Position numbers and translations under genes: made by a program | Part shown: one piece after another, positions 61,270 to 64,000 of the stretch | Position numbering within the stretch: the first letter of the stretch is position 1 | Layout: every line of letters begins with the position of its first letter | The notes under the pieces: generated by a model | The model's database searches: none | Told to the model about the DNA's origin: nothing | What the model saw: only the letters and a program-made list of their open reading frames with translations | Assembly: GCA_963970005.1 (NCBI GenBank) | Contig: CAXAMN010003669.1 | Coordinates: 878,453-942,452, forward strand | Direction: 5' to 3' | From: Durusdinium trenchii | Lineage: Eukaryota; Sar; Dinophyceae; Suessiales; Symbiodiniaceae | DNA: 64,000 bases

Positions 61270-63049
61270 TCATACGTTGTTTCTGCAGTCAAGGGATAAT
61301 GCACTCAAGGGCTCTGTAATGAGTTCGTCGATCCAGCTTCTGAACCTGTGCTCTTGCGAGCTCTCTTCTAAGTGTGAGCCTTGAGATCGAAAAACTCCTT
61401 CCAAGGTGTCCACCACCTGGTGGGCGTGATGCGAACTCTGGAACTCCCGCCAAGCCACAGGTGATGGAAAATGAAATAGACAAAGTCCCCATTGATTCGG
61501 CTGGTTGAGACCTCGTCGGGTTGCTTGAGACCGGTCCAAAACAGGACCTTCGTTGGTCTGGTTGGCCACAAAAACCTGTCTTCCCCCATTCCCACCGGAA
61601 GGCTTCAGCGGAAGACTTTGCATTGGTGGTGTTGGAACATGATCCATCAGGTCTGAATCTTCTATCTATTTGGGGGTTCGGCTTGTTGGGCAAAGAGATG
61701 TTGCAGCAGGTCGTCCTTGGCCTCAAATTACTTCCTCAGCTCACTGGAGCCTCAGCTACATAGTGCAAAGACATACCCGATAACGACACCACTCTCTGTG
61801 ACCGACTTGATGGGTCCAAAAAAGTTCTGCAAGCCTCGGATTAAAAAAATAAAGTACATACCAGGACCATCCTGTCTGGGTGTCCAATGGACTACTCTAC
61901 CCTACACTTCTTGGGGATCTCCATTGGACACCCATTATGGATGGTCCAGGTAAGTCCATGTTTCTTTCATGCTTCTTTTTGCACGATTTTTCCTGAGTTG
62001 GGAGCCTCAAAATGTTGGACTGAGTTGGGAGTCCACGTCAAGAACTGGGCAACTCCCAGAAAAATCAATGAAGGTCCAGTGCTTGACATGTCTGCGAAAT
62101 GACCAAGGACTTGGGAAAGTTTGTAGACCTGACTCAAGCAAATAGAAAACCCTATGGCCCATATATATATATACACATACCACAATAGTATACAATATAT
62201 TAATTATGAATTATAAAATATCATAATATATCTATTGGAAAATCCACATGTCGTGGGCTGCGCTTTGTTCGCCCAATGGCAGCCATTTTCCAACTGGCAT
62301 CCTGGTCCGAATCCAAAAAAAACAATGGCTCGGCTCGGCTCGTCCGGTCACTGCCGCTGGGCTCCCCTGACCGCAAAGCATTTCTGCGCCGCCGACTTCT
62401 CTCCACGTGACAAGTGGTTCCAGGCCATGTCCATCCTCAGAACGCGAGCTCAAGGTGTGGCCATGTGACGGTGGGCCGGAGTAGGTGATACCCCTCAAAT
62501 GATCTCAAATGTCTATGAATATCCAGAGGTCGCCCCTTTTGGTTCCTAACGTGATGGCAATCCATCACCAAGGATGTCGGAGGCTTGTCAGGACATGAGG
62601 ACCGTAATGATCTCTATACTGTAACAGGAGGCAGGGCGGGCCACTCATGAGAAATGGTTGAGGATGCCCTCAACCATTCCCTGCACAAAGTATGGGCTTT
62701 GCCTCGGTTATGGGATTTGATTCGTTTTGACTGTAGGGTTCTTGGTCTGGATGCAGTTCCAAACACACTCCACGGCCGTCAACCAGCCGCCACAGTCGAT
62801 GCGGTGAGCGCGGACGTCAAGCGGGAGCTGAGAAGCTGTGGACCGAGCACGGAAGCTGCTGGTGCGGGAGCTGCTGTGGATGGTCTTTTCATGTTGGGCT
62901 GGGTTGTACCACAGGCTCTAGGACTCCAGCTGATCAATCGTTTCTTCAACTGTGCATCTTCCAAGATCTTCCAAAGGATACAAGTGTGTATGAAATGGGT
63001 TGATGATGTTGAACCATGTTGAAGATCTGGTCAAGCCTCCCAAATCAAC
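61270..63049. other. Unresolved region with some coding-like frames
   Basis: A minus-strand frame at about 61368-61595 (INGDFVYFIFHHLWLGG) and a plus-strand frame at 62654-63022 look partly protein-like but have no convincing splice pairs or domains. Confidence 0.3.
61864..61947. repeat. 28-bp imperfect inverted repeat with 28-bp loop
   Basis: 61864-61891 and 61920-61947 are reverse complements at about 24 of 28 positions. The inner 15 bp (TGGGTGTCCAATGGA) are perfect. Possible hairpin MITE or folding RNA element. Confidence 0.75.
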
Positions 63050-63139
63050 CATCCTGGCTTCTCGCAATATCTGCAGGTTTGCATTGGCGGAATCAGCATC
63101 CGCCGTAAGCAACGCCATCCGTCGGTTCATTCTCTCCAG
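63050..63139 (-). CDS. Isolated helical exon, unknown protein
   Basis: Exactly 30 codons between an AG acceptor and a GT donor (ATG, then GTTGAT): LERMNRRMALLTADADSANA then NLQILREARM, a likely coiled coil. Family unknown. It may be an upstream exon of a minus-strand gene extending beyond the window. Confidence 0.45.
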
Positions 63140-64000
63140 CTCTTAAAGAGCCTTGGGACCCACCTCTTACGCGAGGAACGAGGATTTCTTGCAGCGGAAA
63201 CGGGGAAGCGGATTTGTCCCAATTCGTCCGGATTCCAAGTGATTTGTATGACCCTATGTATAATCATATAAGACCCTAAGCTTCAGACATGCCGTCCACA
63301 GCTGTAAAAAGACTCGGCCCTGCATTACCTCGTTGCAAACGGAGCACTGAACACCCGAGATGTTCAATCAAAGAACACCGAGCCGGTTCTGCCAATCAGC
63401 GGGCCACCATAGCAACAACTCAAACCCACCAAGCATCTGTGCATCCATCCGGTTGGCGAACATGGAGTGCTGAGGTCCTGTCGCGGCCGTCGCGTTGCCG
63501 CACGCCAGTTACATGCTTCGATCATGACGAGTCGAAAGGACGTTGCACATCGACTCTTTCGGGTTCCGCTTCCATCGTTGAATGGGACAATTGGACCACG
63601 AAACAATTGCTGAAGTTAGTACATCCTCACATATCACTCAAGGGTCTGAAGGGGTTGGATCTGTGAGTCAAGTATATCATTCTTAGCACAAGCTAACTGG
63701 TAACAGAACACCACAACAAATTGAAACTGCAGGGCTATTCAGCTTGCTTCCAGTGGGGGAGGGCCACTCTGCATCGATCTGGAGCAAGTATGGTGTGATT
63801 AAATCAGAACATATCAGAACCATCTCCCTCAGATTCCAACAGTCGTGAGTTCCATAGTTCTTCCCCAAACAAGACCGTGAAAAACCGTTCGAACCCTACA
63901 GTTTCGGCCCCAAGAGCCAAGATGGTAACTGCACCAGCTGGTTGACCCATGAGGCGAATGCCTCCCAAACAGGACCGGGACCATTCCACCGAGACTCTCG

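Overview
The window looks like nuclear DNA of a dinoflagellate, most likely a Symbiodiniaceae/Suessiales relative. Four things point there: genes broken into many short exons; introns starting with GT, GC or GA and mostly ending AG before a G; every supportable gene on the minus strand (unidirectional gene array); and protein families typical of these genomes (DUF7869-type proteins, divergent C5-cytosine methyltransferases, XPG/Mkt1-like proteins, LINE polyproteins). No rRNA, tRNA, CRISPR or bacterial-type operon was seen.

Layout. 1-23 kb is gene-poor: it holds isolated minus-strand exons (near 2.2, 6.9-7.3, 14.7, 19.4 and 21.1-21.6 kb), large trinucleotide arrays (17.0-17.75 kb), AT and TC microsatellites and several inverted repeats. 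23.1-37.7 kb is a dense head-to-tail series of three minus-strand genes. In transcription order they are a DUF7869 protein (37.69 to 34.57 kb, ten exons with exact phase-consistent boundaries), an unrecognised many-exon gene A (about 34.4 to 27.65 kb) and an unrecognised Lys/Ser/Ala-rich gene B (26.99 to 23.11 kb). 38.6-43.6 kb is a mobile-element block: an intact 1314-residue endonuclease/reverse-transcriptase ORF with four zinc fingers at its C-terminus, followed on the same strand by a coiled-coil ORF with a basic tail. Directly upstream, 46.6 to 44.1 kb holds a 12-exon C5-cytosine methyltransferase-like gene whose last motif is not visible. 47-50 kb holds unrecognised minus-strand exons and a second trinucleotide array. 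53.6-60.6 kb holds scattered exons of an XPG/Mkt1-like gene. The rest to 64 kb has one short helical exon and repeats.

Joining exons by frame in the methyltransferase, DUF7869 and part of gene A gives 29 introns with 14 GT, 11 GC and 4 GA donors. Standard GT-AG gene finders would therefore miss or break most genes here. The genes do not form an obvious pathway. What unites them is strand, splice grammar and the mixture of host genes with transposon-related coding sequence.
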